Notes: generated by a model not told the origin, from the sequence alone. A stretch of DNA of 64,000 bases from Ophiura sarsii (GCA_035610835.1 CM069456.1:28810788-28874787); one strand, 5' to 3'. Numbered from the stretch's first letter, positions 1 through 11,455 are shown. A program made the numbers and translations.

Positions 1-262
1 GTTTTACTCTGTACATAGATTTGCAGAAATATCCTATTTGAATAATGCATGGGTAGTGAATAGAGATAGATGACTGAGAGATGCTCCTGTCATATTGAGT
101 AATTTATTTGTTCATAGGTAAGTGTGGCTATAAATAACAATCAGGAGAACAGTGTTGCACACACGATTGTTTTCATTGGTGTGAATGACACGTACCTCGA
201 TAATTTCTTTTTTAATAAGTCCAACCACGAGTCAATTGTAAGCCAAATAATGTCTTGTTATA
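1..262. other. Intergenic, nothing recognised
   Basis: A+T-rich sequence without a credible reading frame, RNA gene or repeat boundary that I can see. Confidence 0.5.
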
Positions 263-660
263 AGGCCTAAAAAAGAAGAAGTTTGATTGGCGTAACCCGA
301 CCGACCCTAAATACATATTATTTTGAGGGGGAAAAAAAAAAAGAAAAAAAAAGAATATATATATATATTTATAAAAATTGAACAAAGTATTACAGTTTTT
401 GACTGTTTGCTTTCATTTTCGGCTATTTTAAGTCCCCATCGAAATGATATATTATTGAACACAACAGTACTGTGCAATGTCTACACATAGCTCTAGTGTA
501 TTTAATTGCCGGGCAAAAATGTATCGTTGTGTTCAACGATGTGTTCAAAAGTAGGTGATTTAAAAAAATAAAAAAATAAAATAAATTAAAAAAATCCCGA
601 CCGACCTACCCTATTTGTTTTGGTCATGTTACGCCAATCAAACCTCTTTTTTTTAGACCT
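263..660. mobile_element. TIR element with AGGCCT-type ends (MITE)
   Basis: The two ends are inverted copies. The left end reads AGGCCTAAAAAAG and continues into GTTTGATTGGCGTAAC; the right end is its near-perfect reverse complement, with AGACCT at the edge. The interior is A/T-rich and has no coding capacity, so this is a non-autonomous DNA element. Elements with similar edges but different inner arms lie at 45775-46539 and 58175-58596. Superfamily is not assigned; the exact target duplication is unclear. Confidence 0.7.
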
Positions 661-1324
661 AATAACGAATTTGATAATACATTTTACATACAATTTGATT
701 CTTTCATTATCATTTGCAATTATGTGACACTACACATAATTTTTACATAAGATACCATACTAAACTGATGTACTCAATTAATCAATGTAATAAATGGTCA
801 ATATGCAATGATGCCCTTTATAGATATCAACATGTGTCAATTGGGTATTCATAAATAATCTGACCCATAATCCAAATGTTTTACAAATACACAACAACAT
901 CTAAAACAATGAATGCATACCAGTAATAACTACATATCACCTTTAATACTAAATACTAGTATCGCAGACCGTATCAAGTACTCGATACGACGGAACGATA
1001 ATTAGAATAAATAACCCGAAGCTTTATTTACATACCGCACTGCTTGTCCTTTGTTATATGTTTCAAATCAGGCTCGATAAAAAACTCATCGGGGCCCGAT
1101 AATTTTGTATATGCTCGGTAATTGTATCGAGATTAAAAAGAACCGTTTCCTTATGAAAATTGATTTGATAAGTAATGTTCTCTGCAAGGACGTATGTTTA
1201 ATAATAGACTGTTACATAGAATGGATTACGTATTACAATTTATTACGATTATGTGTTAACGGAAATACAACGCCGAAATACATTACGGATACCATATTGA
1301 CTCCTTAGACTCTTTGGACTCTTC
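661..1324. other. Intergenic, nothing recognised
   Basis: A+T-rich spacer. A 67-codon frame at 1105-1308 has no recognisable features and is probably chance. Confidence 0.45.
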
Positions 1325-1940
1325 CTAAATGTTAAGAAGACCAAAGTCATGATTTGCCGAGGAAACAGCAACCAACAAGTAAAGGTCGATAATGATCCTC
1401 GGATCACTCATTCTTAAAGATGGTGGAAGCTCCGGAGAGATTAAAAGACGTCTGGCAATGGATAAAACATCAGCAAATGCCCTATCAACCAAGGCCACAT
1501 AAATACGTATTATGAAGGCATTACTCTTTTCGGTTGCAACATATGGAGCTGAAACGTAAACATGGTCAGTCGTAATATAGCAGATTCAAAGAAATTTGGT
1601 TCTTGAAATGTGGCGTTGGCACAAGATGTTAGGAATATTATGGAAAGAGCATAAGACCAATGAATTTATCAGAAGCCAGATAAGGAACCAAACTTCTCTA
1701 TATACAAAGATCACTCGCAACAAGCTACAATAGTTTGGACATAACAAGTAGCCATCAAAGGAAGACGTAAGCGCGGCAGACCAAAACTCCGTTGGACTGA
1801 TGGCATTAAAGTAGCAACTGGTTTATCTCTTATCTCTGCAAATCGCATGTCACAAAATAGACAACGGTAGCGCTCCATCATCAATAGGGTCGCAAAGAAT
1901 CAGCCATGACCCATAGAACAACGACGGCGACCATATTGAA
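1325..1940 (+). mobile_element. Degenerate LINE reverse-transcriptase 3' fragment
   Basis: Translating across frameshifts and stops gives a chain of blocks typical of the C-terminal part of non-LTR retrotransposon ORF2: VKKTKVMICRG near 1330, ATYGAE near 1540, a W-rich MW/CWHKMLG block near 1610-1635, EHKTNEFI near 1650, KLQ-FGH near 1725 and GRRKRGRPKLRWTDGIK near 1760-1815. The order and sense agree with a LINE reading left to right. It is 5'-truncated and heavily mutated, so it is dead. The clade (RTE, CR1 or jockey-like) cannot be fixed by eye. Confidence 0.8.
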
Positions 1941-2175
1941 ATATTCTAGGTTTAAGAATGTAAAATTCGGAATTATTTGTACAGATTTATAAATACATGT
2001 ATATTGCACATCAATAGTAGATTATAATACAAAATAAAAAGAACGCATAATGTCACGACAATACGATTATAAATATAACGATTACACTGGACATGCGATC
2101 TTTTGTGTAAACATTGATTGATTGGGGAAGGTGCACCATAAATTAGGAATTGCCATTTTACTTGCTGTTTTGGCC

Positions 2176-2282
2176 CCAATTGGGTGCAAACAAGGTGATA
2201 TTTGACCTTGATTTTTTGATATTTTGAATCAAAATATTAAAAAAATCAAGTTTCAAATATCTCCTTTTTTGCACCCATTTGG
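2176..2282. repeat. Long fold-back hairpin
   Basis: Two arms of about 50 bp, starting CCAATTGGGTGCAAACAAGG and ending in its imperfect reverse complement (GCACCCATTTGG), meet at a short A/T-rich centre. It may be a fold-back MITE remnant; no target duplication was identified. Confidence 0.7.
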
Positions 2283-2521
2283 AATTGTGTATGCTCTTAT
2301 TCTCCGGAGCATTACATGTACAAAGTGTATCCATTGTATTCATTTTCTTTTCAAAGCCTATTATAAATATTAAGTAAAATAGCGTCACGTAATATAAGTA
2401 TATCGCCTAAATAGTTATTCAAAAAACCTTATCGATGGCGCTTAAAATATGATATTATTAGCCAAATTGTACATTTATAGAACAACAACAACAAAATTCA
2501 CGGCCAAATGTATTTGCTTTA

Positions 2522-2831
2522 TGCAGGCATCAATGTGCATCTTGAACCTACCCTCCTCAAGCTTAGTCAAAAATTAGACGCCTTATATTTGCCTAGTTAT
2601 ATTTTCGAAATAGTGAATCTTGAACTAATTATGTTTTGGACAGGTGAATCCATGGTGTTTCTACACCTATATTTCAATTTCTCGAATATATTACTGTAGA
2701 ACAATCATAGTGCACTGAGGTGAATCTTCACCCACAGAATTGCAGGACATATCTTATCTTGACCTAGTTTATCCTGAAGGAAGGTGAAAAGTTTGAGGAG
2801 GGTGAGTTCAAGCTGCACATTGATGCCTGCA
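2522..2831. mobile_element. MITE with TGCAGGCATCAATG ends and TTA target site
   Basis: Terminal inverted repeats TGCAGGCATCAATGTGCA..CTTGAAC at the left and the complement at the right enclose about 310 bp without coding capacity. A TTA trinucleotide directly flanks both ends, compatible with a 3-bp target duplication as made by PIF/Harbinger-type transposases. The family itself is unassigned. Confidence 0.7.
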
Positions 2832-3738
2832 TTAATGTCTGAATTACTTGTTCATGTAAATTCTAAATAGTATAATTATACAATAACCAATACACTCAAA
2901 CAATGAATATGGTATTTTGAAATCTCTAATTTGTTAAATTCTAAGCCAGATTTTTTATCTCTCATGAATTTCATTTAAATAACATCTGTAAGCTGTAATC
3001 TATAATGCTAATATTATACATTATGTATAATAATGTATATGTTAAATAATGTAGATGCATATGCTGTTTTGAAATATGGGGAAATAAATAGAGTCTTGTT
3101 TGGAGGAAAATTATTCATTGTTTGCATGGAATGATATATCAACAAATACTGCAGCACGTAACAGAGCTGCATTTTAGGCTATGTATCGCGAAGGTATTTG
3201 TTTAGATTAAAGTCAATTTTGCCTAATTTTGACAAAAGAAATACGAAACAAACCAACATTTGAATGTTACAAAATTGAAAAAGTATTAAATAAAAAGGGC
3301 ACTGTTACGCACAGTAATATAGGAATGGAAATGCTAAAAATATCAGGGTTGTGAAATAATTTAAATACATTCGAAATAAATCACATTGTGTAAAGAGTGA
3401 TATGCTCTTCATCTATATTATAATCAAGACAAAATTCCACTTAAGTATAAGAAACCAAGTTTATGCAATCATGACAACATTTTAACTTCGAAGAAAATAT
3501 TGCCCCTTAAAATGTATTACATGTTATGGATAGGAAAGTGTATTTTTTCATGACACTACGCATCGTTTGCTTCAATTCAATAAAAAAAAAAGTTTTTATA
3601 AATGTTTAACTCAAAACAATCTTCATTATTTTGTAAGACCAGTTTCATGAAACAATAATGTGATAAATTATAACCTTGTTTATTGAATTATACATCAAGT
3701 TTCAGTGTTTGAATTTTACACTGTAACTTGTTTTTGAG
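2832..3738. other. 3' flank of R1, otherwise empty
   Basis: A+T-rich spacer. The only feature I can support is a polyadenylation-type signal close to R1; nothing else was recognised. Confidence 0.45.
3679..3684 (-). terminator. Possible polyadenylation signal of R1
   Basis: AATAAA on the minus strand, about 55 nt past the R1 stop codon. The hexamer is common in A/T-rich DNA, so position is the main support. Confidence 0.4.
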
Positions 3739-4911
3739 TCACACTCTTTTTACGGTCAATGTTCTGTAAAACTCATCGAACACTTCCTTTGGCATTAGAA
3801 CCTTACTTCCTGGATTATTTGGATCGTCGAGTGTCATGTACATTGAATTTCTCTCGTTATCACGTCGCCTTTGTAGTGACACATAAACTGGTTCACTTCC
3901 ATCATTACCAGGTACAATACGTCTTGCTTCTCTCGCCTCGTTGGAGATACTATGATATTTGTAACATGAGATGATTGAAGTCGTAAGAAATAGGATACAG
4001 AGAAAACTCGCTCCAATTGTGGCAATTGTTAAATATAACACCATGTCTTCATCTTCTGATGAACAATCAGTTTTGCACTCACCAGATCTTTGTGTGTTCT
4101 GTTTAATTATCAATTCTCTATCTGCCTCTGTTAGTGTTATTACCGGTTTAATAATATTGACATTATTTATTCCCCTGTTCTGTATATTTATCGGACCGAT
4201 ATGACATGTACGTTCTCTATATGGGAATCCTGGACTGGATAGGTGACATGAGAACACAGCGCCGTTATACGACATGTCTATTATTAGTGTAACCTGTGAG
4301 GATACCATGTTCCCACTCGATGTATTGCGGGTAGGAATGGGCACATCGTGATTAGTGCAGCTCCATGTTAATTTCACAGTCGGGACAGCTTTTTCAGATG
4401 AACATGACACAATCAGCTTATTCCCTAAGTAGAGTGTTATAGGCTGAATTGGGACGCTCTCACAAGTAGGAAATACTTCACTTGGGAAGGAAGATATTTT
4501 TATGTTCACTCTATGTGCTGCAATAGTAGTATATCCTTCCAAGGATAGAGTTTCTACCCTACACAAATAGCCACCTTCATCACTGTGGGAGACATCTACC
4601 AACGTTAGAACGTATACATGGGTTCGATCAGGAAATACTCGTGTAGAAAGAAATACACGACTATCTAATGTCGAGTCTCGATATGACTTTCCTGATGTTA
4701 TTGGCTCAATGCGTCCATCATAGAATCGGTAAATACTAACTGTAAAAGCTTCTTGCATATTTCGTACACGGCACTGAATCACCATTAAACCACCGATTGT
4801 TACTGGATTCATTAGTGAATTCACTTCTACCACTGTATCTGTTCCCTCTGCCAACGAAATACCCACGAACATTGAAATGATAACAACGACGATAATACCA
4901 ATTGACGCCAT
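3739..4911 (-). CDS. R1: two-Ig transmembrane receptor with ITAM/ITIM-like tail
   Basis: Candidate cell-surface recognition receptor of 390 residues in one exon. In order: signal peptide (about 1-22); V-like Ig domain with Cys47 and Cys117, the latter in DEGGYLC, a version of the DxGxYxC signature with Leu replacing Trp; second Ig domain with Cys170, Trp183 and Cys222 plus extra cysteines 150 and 236; acidic stalk with Cys279/Cys283; transmembrane helix about 290-316 without charged residues; cytoplasmic tail with YVSL (Tyr343), SMYMTL (Tyr358) and YRTL (Tyr382). The first two YxxL motifs are 11 residues apart, which fits ITAM spacing; SMYMTL fits the ITIM consensus. The start is the ATG of MASIG (A at -3, G at +4); the seven codons open upstream begin at a non-ATG codon. 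Its second Ig domain is closest to that of R10. Receptor architecture is clear; ligand and signalling are inferred. Confidence 0.88.
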   Translation of the reverse strand: MASIGIIVVVIISMFVGISLAEGTDTVVEVNSLMNPVTIGGLMVIQCRVRNMQEAFTVSIYRFYDGRIEPITSGKSYRDSTLDSRVFLSTRVFPDRTHVYVLTLVDVSHSDEGGYLCRVETLSLEGYTTIAAHRVNIKISSFPSEVFPTCESVPIQPITLYLGNKLIVSCSSEKAVPTVKLTWSCTNHDVPIPTRNTSSGNMVSSQVTLIIDMSYNGAVFSCHLSSPGFPYRERTCHIGPINIQNRGINNVNIIKPVITLTEADRELIIKQNTQRSGECKTDCSSEDEDMVLYLTIATIGASFLCILFLTTSIISCYKYHSISNEAREARRIVPGNDGSEPVYVSLQRRRDNERNSMYMTLDDPNNPGSKVLMPKEVFDEFYRTLTVKRV

Positions 4912-5125
4912 ATTTAGATGAGCAATATTCAACGTTATCCACTGTACATGTAATGGGCGTGCCGTACAATGCGTATTAAATGCTAGATAATCCCAGATCT
5001 GGTTTTCCGTATTGGGTTTAAACCGTTGAATATATCCATGTACGTATATGCTACATGTTGTGCATTAATACCCTGCTAATACACCAAATAATCCTTTGTA
5101 TAACGGCAATATTGCACGATATATT

Positions 5126-5375
5126 TTAGCTACAGTATATCATGATGCGGTATAGAGAAAGACGTTCGACAGTATGACGCATACATGCATCGCATTGATC
5201 ATGCATTAATATGAACGTCATTACATATTCCCCGCATCTAATTACAGTCCGGGTCACCGTGTGTGTTAATGAGAGCAGACTGACATCCTAAGATATTTAT
5301 CATAATTTAATGTACAAGAGATGCTATGCAATTTATGATGATGAGCCTCTAAAGAACAGTAGGTGGCGTGCTTTA
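5126..5375 (-). promoter_or_regulatory. R1 conserved promoter block with CTCF-like site
   Basis: First member of a non-coding block shared by all array members. Read on the plus strand it contains GACGTTC, TATGACGCATAC, an ATGCATTAATATGAACGTCA segment with CRE/ATF-like halves, CCGCAT, then CTGACATCCTAAG and TATTTATCATAATTTAATG, which carries a GATAA core on the gene's strand. At 5356-5369 lies ACAGTAGGTGGCGT, matching the CTCF core consensus at 12 of 14 positions. The TATA position here reads CTATACC and is weak. Promoter role is inferred from conservation and position. Confidence 0.6.
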
Positions 5376-6965
5376 CACGCTGCATACTGTACAACTAAAT
5401 GATCAATGAATTGACTCGCGAACGCATTGGAGGTTTTGTGGTTATGGCGAAAATTAATCAACTGTCATGACTATTTGGGGAATTGGTCAAAATACAGTTT
5501 TATACCAGAATACAGGCAACAGTAATCAAATATGTTTAGCGAAGTCATTAATCGGTCATGATATTTTCCCCGACTTAATCATGTTAATCACAGAATAATG
5601 ACTATTATGGTTTACATTTTTAGTGTTGCTTTGTTCAGCTTAGACACGGTTTTGAAACATGTTGCATATAAATAAAATCATTGCATTATATGTTACAAAC
5701 AAAATGATATATTCTAAAACTTTTACAATTTAACACTCTGATACGATACAGTTTCAGGTTATTCATACGTATTATGACAATAGCATAGTTTGATAAGCCA
5801 TCCTCATTATATTGAAATGTTTGACATACAATTACAATTTAGGAATAATAAATATAATATAATTGATATATTCGGAAAAGGCTGGATAATATATTCTAAG
5901 CAATCTATTGATGTTCTTGTAGAATATTATTAGTTATCCCTACATATATGGTTTGTCACGCCACATGTGATATACATGTAGCACCAAACCATAGACCTGT
6001 ATTTATCGAATTTATTGTTTAGTCAAGCGCCCTTGGAAGAAAAATGAAATGGTATCGAAAACACTTCAACATTTCAAGAACCAACCTCCGATGCCGAATT
6101 CAACTCTATTCTGCATCCGTAAAATTGTCTCGACAGGCTCTATGCCGTCCACCTCTCTCCAATAAGTTAACATGAACAACACGGCCGGCTTTGTTGTTGG
6201 CAGAATGTATTTTTCGGCCGGTTTTGTTACGGTCTATTTTGGCTATCGTCGCGCTGTTCCGTTTATCATCCGCCATTGTATGTGGTTGCATTTGTGAGCC
6301 GTAACGATATATTGTTGATGTCAAGCAACTCTTACACAGACGCAATACAATCGATTTACATGTAATATCTTACCGATCATAAACGCAAATGCTTGGTACC
6401 GGTAACACGGTAACGCGGTTTGTTTTGACTCTCATGTTTACAATTCAATACAATTGCAGTATTTACACCTACAAACGATAAGTGGTAATATTTGGCATTT
6501 GTTCATGAATTACACAGCATTGACATTTTAAGAACGGGAGAAAAGTGTAATTAGTTTTTATTAATCGATATGTAGATTTTGTCTTGCTAATCAAAATCAG
6601 ATCAAATATGTTACAATGTTACACATTAATTTGGTTTAAATAAGTATGAACTTTCTCATGCGCGGCCTATTTTCGAATAAGTCAAATCACGTGACATTTG
6701 AGCAGACAATAATTATTACAAGAAGTATGTGGTATTGCAATGTACAATTTGTATTTTGTGATCACTTTATGCAGAAATTCAACATCACAAGCAAATACTA
6801 AATACCCATACTAAACTACCCTATTGATCATTGCAATAAAACGTTGTTGTGAAGAAATACTCATTATAGATATTAAAGTGTTTCTAAATTTCACCGTCAG
6901 TAATATATGATTTATAGAATGCGCAGAACGTATATAGTTTTTGACAATCGGGTATCAATAAATAC
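5376..6965. other. Intergenic, nothing recognised
   Basis: A+T-rich spacer with the usual array motifs (for example the run-in to TTCCCCGACTTAATC near 5565). An arginine-rich 79-codon frame at 6106-6345 on the minus strand has no homologue elsewhere in the window and no recognisable domain. Confidence 0.4.
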
Positions 6966-8003
6966 GCCGGTGTGGTAGGAGATATAGTCCAATAGTTATA
7001 GTCCGTGAATTTAAACCCTAGGATTAGTAGTCCGCAAAGATGTTCAAAACTAGTAACTATAGTAGCGCACCGGACTATATTTTCTCGGACTGTTAGTGTA
7101 GTCCACCGAGTAGGGATATAAGTCCGCTGTGGACTATTAGTCCTTCGAAATGTGTGTCCAAGTCTGAGCCTGGACTATCAGTCGTTAGAAAATAGGTGTA
7201 CCAATAACAACTTGTATGGAAAGGGACATATCCATATCATTCGATATTGCAAATATTAACGGTTGCCGCTGCACATTATTACATTAATTTCGCTGGTATT
7301 GTGCCATCATACTGTTATTTCTGAGAGAATAAATGTAAACAAATCTCGTCTGGGTTGTGAATCTCTTTCATTTTTTTCTGCTCGTTGTTGTATTTTAAGC
7401 TTCAGCCACAATGGCACAATGTGCAGCATAGAAATGACCAACAAGCTGCAATCGTATCTATGCACAACCTTTACGTTTGTCCGCTTTTGTCATATAACAT
7501 TACACTACGGAACACCAAAATAACAAAAGTACAAAATATGAAATAATTATTTACTATTTTAGTATTATTCTTATTTTTGTTGTTATTATATATATTGTTT
7601 AAATATATTTACGGACGAAACAAATCAGCAGCGATTCGAACCTGGATCTTTCGGTTTGTTAATCAAATACCTGATCAATACACCACGGAAGGCGGTTGAC
7701 GATCGGAATGTATTGTTTTATATTATTTATCATGATCTATAACAAATCTGCATTCACGTTAACAATGTTATATATTGCATGACACACATGGCTATATTAT
7801 TTGAGGTCAATGATTACTGTCATTGTTGTGAAAGGCACTATAGTCCGCCAGGGAACATGGCCCTGTTAACCTACGACGGACAGAATTATAGTCCGGTTAT
7901 AGCTATTATTTCTAGGGGCAGGGGTCTGGAGAATTCCTGATTCCTAGAAGCTATAGTCCTTGGACTATAATTACAGGGGGACTATATCTCCTTTCACACC
8001 GGC
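6966..8003. mobile_element. TIR element built from ATAGTCC repeats
   Basis: The ends GCCGGTGTGGTAGGAGATAT and, inverted, GCCGGTGTGAAAGGAGATAT define about 1.04 kb. Both subterminal regions are filled with short GGACTAT/ATAGTCC repeats in both orientations (6985-7190 and 7840-7985). No transposase frame is visible. A tRNA-like segment lies in the middle. Superfamily unassigned; flanking AATAC-type sequences may be a degraded target duplication. Confidence 0.7.
7626..7690 (-). pseudogene. tRNA-like sequence (pseudo-tRNA or SINE head)
   Basis: On the minus strand a B box GGTTCGAATCG (7632-7642) is preceded at tRNA-like distance by an A-box-like TGGTGTATTGATCAGG (around 7670-7686). The anticodon arm does not form a clean 5-bp stem with a 7-nt loop, so this is more likely a tRNA-derived relic inside the TIR element than a working tRNA. 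Confidence 0.45.
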
Positions 8004-9090
8004 AATAATACTACCCGTACATTCACATTACTAATAAACGACATCAAATATAAAATAAGATAATACATGCCAGTAATAAGTACTACAGTATAATACATAT
8101 TACTGTTTGATACCTCCGATTGATTGGATATGTACGGAATTACTTTGTTTTCATTACTAAATTACTATGGTCTTCTATTAAAAATGTTGATAACTGGTTT
8201 TTTTTGTAATCTATGTAAAGGCCCTGTCACACCATAGCGTATGGCCTGAACGTGACCTGAACGTATGTCGACGTATTCAAAAAATAGCTCGAAAATTGTC
8301 AGAGTCCGAGAACGTCCAAGAACGTCCAAGAACGTCCAACTTCCCAACGAATTGCGTCAACATCGGTGATGGAATGGACGTATCCATAGCGTATTAAACG
8401 CATACATAGCGTATGACTAACGTATTGATAGCGTATCACTAACTTATAACAAACTTATGACAGCGTATCACAGCGTATGCGATCGGCGAGCGTATGACCA
8501 ACGTATTCGTAGCGTATGTCTGCCGTGCTCGACGTATCCTCAGCGTATCCTCGGCGTACAACGAACACGTGACTTATGCCGTTGCAGAAATTGAGTTTCG
8601 TACACGGCGGGACACGTGTTGCCAGTTCAAGTAAAGGCAGCCTAGATGATAACTATTAAAATATCTAGAAGGGTAAATCTATATGTCCAACCTACAACTT
8701 AAGACGATTAACGTACCTCTAACGTATGTCAGCGTATGTCTAACGTATGTCAGCGTTTGTAAACGTATGTCTAACGTACCACGAACCTATCGAGAACTTA
8801 TGCAGAACGTAAGTTAAGCACTCGTTGAGTACGTCGAGAAATTTTGAACATGCTCAATAATTTTTCGCGGGCTCGACGTGTTCCAAATTTTCACAACGTA
8901 TCACAGCGTGCTCTTAACGTATACGACGTATCCCAAACTTACCCCTAACTTGTAACAGCGTACACCAACGTACGCCAACGTACGCCAACGTATTTTTCGA
9001 TATTTCGCATACGTTGTTATACGTTCAGGCGATACGCCATGGTGTGAAAGGGCTACCGTACAGCTAGCGCGCATTCGGCGTTTTGGGAAC

Positions 9091-9225
9091 TTATGGAGGG
9101 TTGGAGTATATAAATGGGTCCCTTGAGTATCTCATCCTCACTTCTTCATGGTCTGTCTTGGCCTTCTTGCTTTTTCCTCCTCCTCGGCCTCGGCCCCTGG
9201 TTGCTTGCTTCTTCTTGGGAGGCAT
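9091..9225 (-). CDS. Short basic ORF inside the Harbinger-like element
   Basis: A 44-codon frame starts MPPKKKQATRGRGRGGGKSK and ends at a stop in a G+C-richer island unlike the surrounding repeats. A TATAAATA box on the same strand lies 53-60 bp upstream (9278-9285). The lysine/arginine/glycine-rich start looks like a nuclear-localisation N-terminus. I infer the preserved promoter and first codons of the parent transposon's protein (transposase or accessory DNA-binding protein), cut off by internal deletion. It could instead be a captured unrelated fragment. Confidence 0.45.
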   Translation of the reverse strand: MPPKKKQATRGRGRGGGKSKKAKTDHEEVRMRYSRDPFIYSNPP

Positions 9226-9277
9226 GCTAACTGCTTGATGACATCGGCGGGAATGATGTAATGTGAGATCGGCGCGG

Positions 9278-9285
9278 TATTTATA
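9278..9285 (-). promoter_or_regulatory. TATA box of the transposon internal ORF
   Basis: TATAAATA on the minus strand, correctly placed and oriented for the 44-codon basic ORF. Confidence 0.45.
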
Positions 9286-10092
9286 CGTGCTACAGCGGCA
9301 TAATAAGCCACGTGTTCGTTGTACGTCGAGGATACGCTGACGATACGTCGAACACGGCAGACATACGCTACTATAACGTTAAGTAAACGTTAAGCATACG
9401 TTAGTCATACGATCGCATACGCTGTGATACGCTGTCATAATTATGTTATAAGTTAGTGATACGCTATCAATACGTTAGTCATACGCTATGTATACGTTCA
9501 ATACGCTATGGATACGTGACAGGGCCTTACACGATCGTCCGGCATAAGGTGAATACGTGAGAATACGTCGAAACTCGTTGGAAATACGTTAGACATACGT
9601 TAGACATACGGCACATATACGTTATCAACTCGTTATCACTACGTTGGCTGTACGTTTCCCCCAGCCTACGTTCATCAACGTATACCAACTTACGAGTAAC
9701 GTACGAGTAACGTACCACTAACGTATGTCAGCGTATGTCAACGTATATTTAACGTACCACAAACTTACCGGGAACTTATGCAGAACGTATTAAGCACACG
9801 TTGAGTACGTCGAGAAATTTTGAGCATGCTCAATATTTTTCGTGGTCCAAATTGTCACAGCGTATCACAGCGTGCTCTTAACGTAAACGACGTATCCCCA
9901 ACGTACCCCTAACTTATATCAGCGTACGCCAACGTACACCGACGTATTTTCTGATATTTCGCATACGTTGGCATACGTTGAGGCGATACGTTATGGTGTG
10001 ACAGGGCCTTAATAAACAGTTATATTACAATCATGTACATAGAACAGAACATCGATTTTTATCGTAATCAGTGTAATGATGACACTTAGTCT

Positions 10093-11262
10093 TTACACTC
10101 TTTTGACGGTCAATGTTCTGTAAAATTCATCAAAGACTTCCTTTGGCATGAGAACTTTACCTCCTGGATTATTTGGATCTTCAAGTGTCATGTACATCGA
10201 ATTTCTTTCATTGTCACGACGCCTTTGCAGTGACACATACACTGGTTCACTACCATCGTTACCGGCAACGGTACGTCGTGCTTCTCTAGCTTTGTTGGAG
10301 ATGCTATGATATTTGTAACATGAGATGACTGTCGTCGTAAGAAATAAAATGCAGAGAAAACTCGCTCCGATAGTAGCAATTGTTAAATATAACACAATAA
10401 CATCATCGCCTGAAGAACAATCATAATTGCACTCGCTAGATATGTGTGTATTCTGATCAATAATCTGGTCCCTGCCTTCTTCTGTTATCACTGGTTTCAC
10501 AAAATGAGTATTATCCATCCCTATTCTGTCCATAGTTATCGGACCAATGTAACATGTACGTTCCCTATTAGGGAATACATGACTGGATAAATGGCATGGA
10601 AATATAGCGCCATGAAATGACATGTCTGCTATCAACGTTACCTGAGAGGAAACCATGTCAGCGGTAGATGTATTCCGGCTTGTTATTTGAATAGTTGGAT
10701 TAGAGCAGCTCCATTTTAATTCCACAGTCGGTAATCCCTTCTCAGAAGAACATCTTAGAATCAACTTGTCTCCTACATACAATGTCATTGGTTGAATTGG
10801 AACACTCTCACATGCTGGAAATATCTTAGTCGGAAAGGACTGTATTTTAATGCTTACTTTATTTGCCGCGATGATATTATATCCTTCTTCGGATAGGGTT
10901 TCCACCCTACACAAATATCCACCTTCATCACCTTGTGAGACATCCACCAATGTTAGTACATATACATGGGTTCGGTCTGTAAATACTCGACTTGCAATAA
11001 ATACACGGTTATCTAACGATGAACCTTGGTATACGTTTCCAGCAGTTATAGGCTCAATACGTCCATTATGTACTCGGAAAATATTCACCTTATATTCCAC
11101 TTGCATGTTAATAACACGGCACTGAATGGCTATTACACCACCAAGTGTTACTGGTGTCATTAGGGATGTCACTTCTACCACTGTATCAATTCTCTTTGCC
11201 GTAGAATGATCCACGAATATTGAGATGACAACAAGAATGATGATGCCGACTGACGACGCCAT
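10093..11262 (-). CDS. R2: two-Ig transmembrane receptor
   Basis: Array member of 389 residues from the MASSVG start. A second in-frame ATG five codons upstream (11277, MSHIN) also has A at -3, so a five-residue longer form is possible; the downstream ATG matches the rest of the family. The V-like domain is R1-like (DEGGYLC, Leu in place of Trp), whereas the second domain (GLPTVELKWSC) is closer to R9 and R11, so this copy looks mosaic. Serine replaces the usual residue before the second-domain cysteine (IFPCHLSS). Transmembrane helix and the three-YxxL tail are unchanged apart from Glu in MTLEDPNN and Gly in PGGKV. Its 3' flank was replaced by the Harbinger-like element. Confidence 0.88.
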   Translation of the reverse strand: MASSVGIIILVVISIFVDHSTAKRIDTVVEVTSLMTPVTLGGVIAIQCRVINMQVEYKVNIFRVHNGRIEPITAGNVYQGSSLDNRVFIASRVFTDRTHVYVLTLVDVSQGDEGGYLCRVETLSEEGYNIIAANKVSIKIQSFPTKIFPACESVPIQPMTLYVGDKLILRCSSEKGLPTVELKWSCSNPTIQITSRNTSTADMVSSQVTLIADMSFHGAIFPCHLSSHVFPNRERTCYIGPITMDRIGMDNTHFVKPVITEEGRDQIIDQNTHISSECNYDCSSGDDVIVLYLTIATIGASFLCILFLTTTVISCYKYHSISNKAREARRTVAGNDGSEPVYVSLQRRRDNERNSMYMTLEDPNNPGGKVLMPKEVFDEFYRTLTVKRV

Positions 11263-11455
11263 GTTAATATGAGACATGTTCAACGTTATCCACGTTATGC
11301 CTATGTTGGCGTGTTCAAGTGCACTGCGTATTAACAAGCTAGATAATCCAAATACTGGTGTATATTTTTCGGTCCATACATTGCTTATATCATTCTACAG
11401 TAAATTAATACCAGGCTGATACACTAGATATTCCTTTGTCCACGTCATACAAAAT

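Larger units (their letters stand above)
8219..10009. mobile_element. Harbinger-like non-autonomous DNA transposon, composite
   Basis: The ends are inverted copies of AGGCCCTGTCACACCATA, flanked on each side by TAA (8216-8218 and 10010-10012). A 3-bp TWA target duplication with such ends is typical of PIF/Harbinger. The body is dense in short GCGTATG/AACGTA repeats. It is composite: the right-end sequence occurs twice (about 8690-9050 and 9700-10009), about 8370-8585 recurs inverted at 9305-9525, and internal end-like sequences lie at 9041-9051 and 9516-9527. It ends 83 bp past the R2 stop codon and has therefore displaced most of the original R2 3' flank. Confidence 0.8.

Noticed and set aside
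4911..4932. N-terminal extensions of R1, R8 and R10 (for example MNIAHLN)
   Set aside because: The codon at the proposed upstream start is TTG; the first ATG with A at -3 and G at +4 is the family MAS start.
6106..6345. Arginine-rich 79-codon minus-strand frame
   Set aside because: Single occurrence, no domain, no signal peptide and no recognisable promoter; not supported as a gene.
7626..7690. Functional tRNA gene
   Set aside because: A- and B-box-like sequences are present, but the anticodon arm does not fold properly and the sequence lies in the centre of a transposable element.
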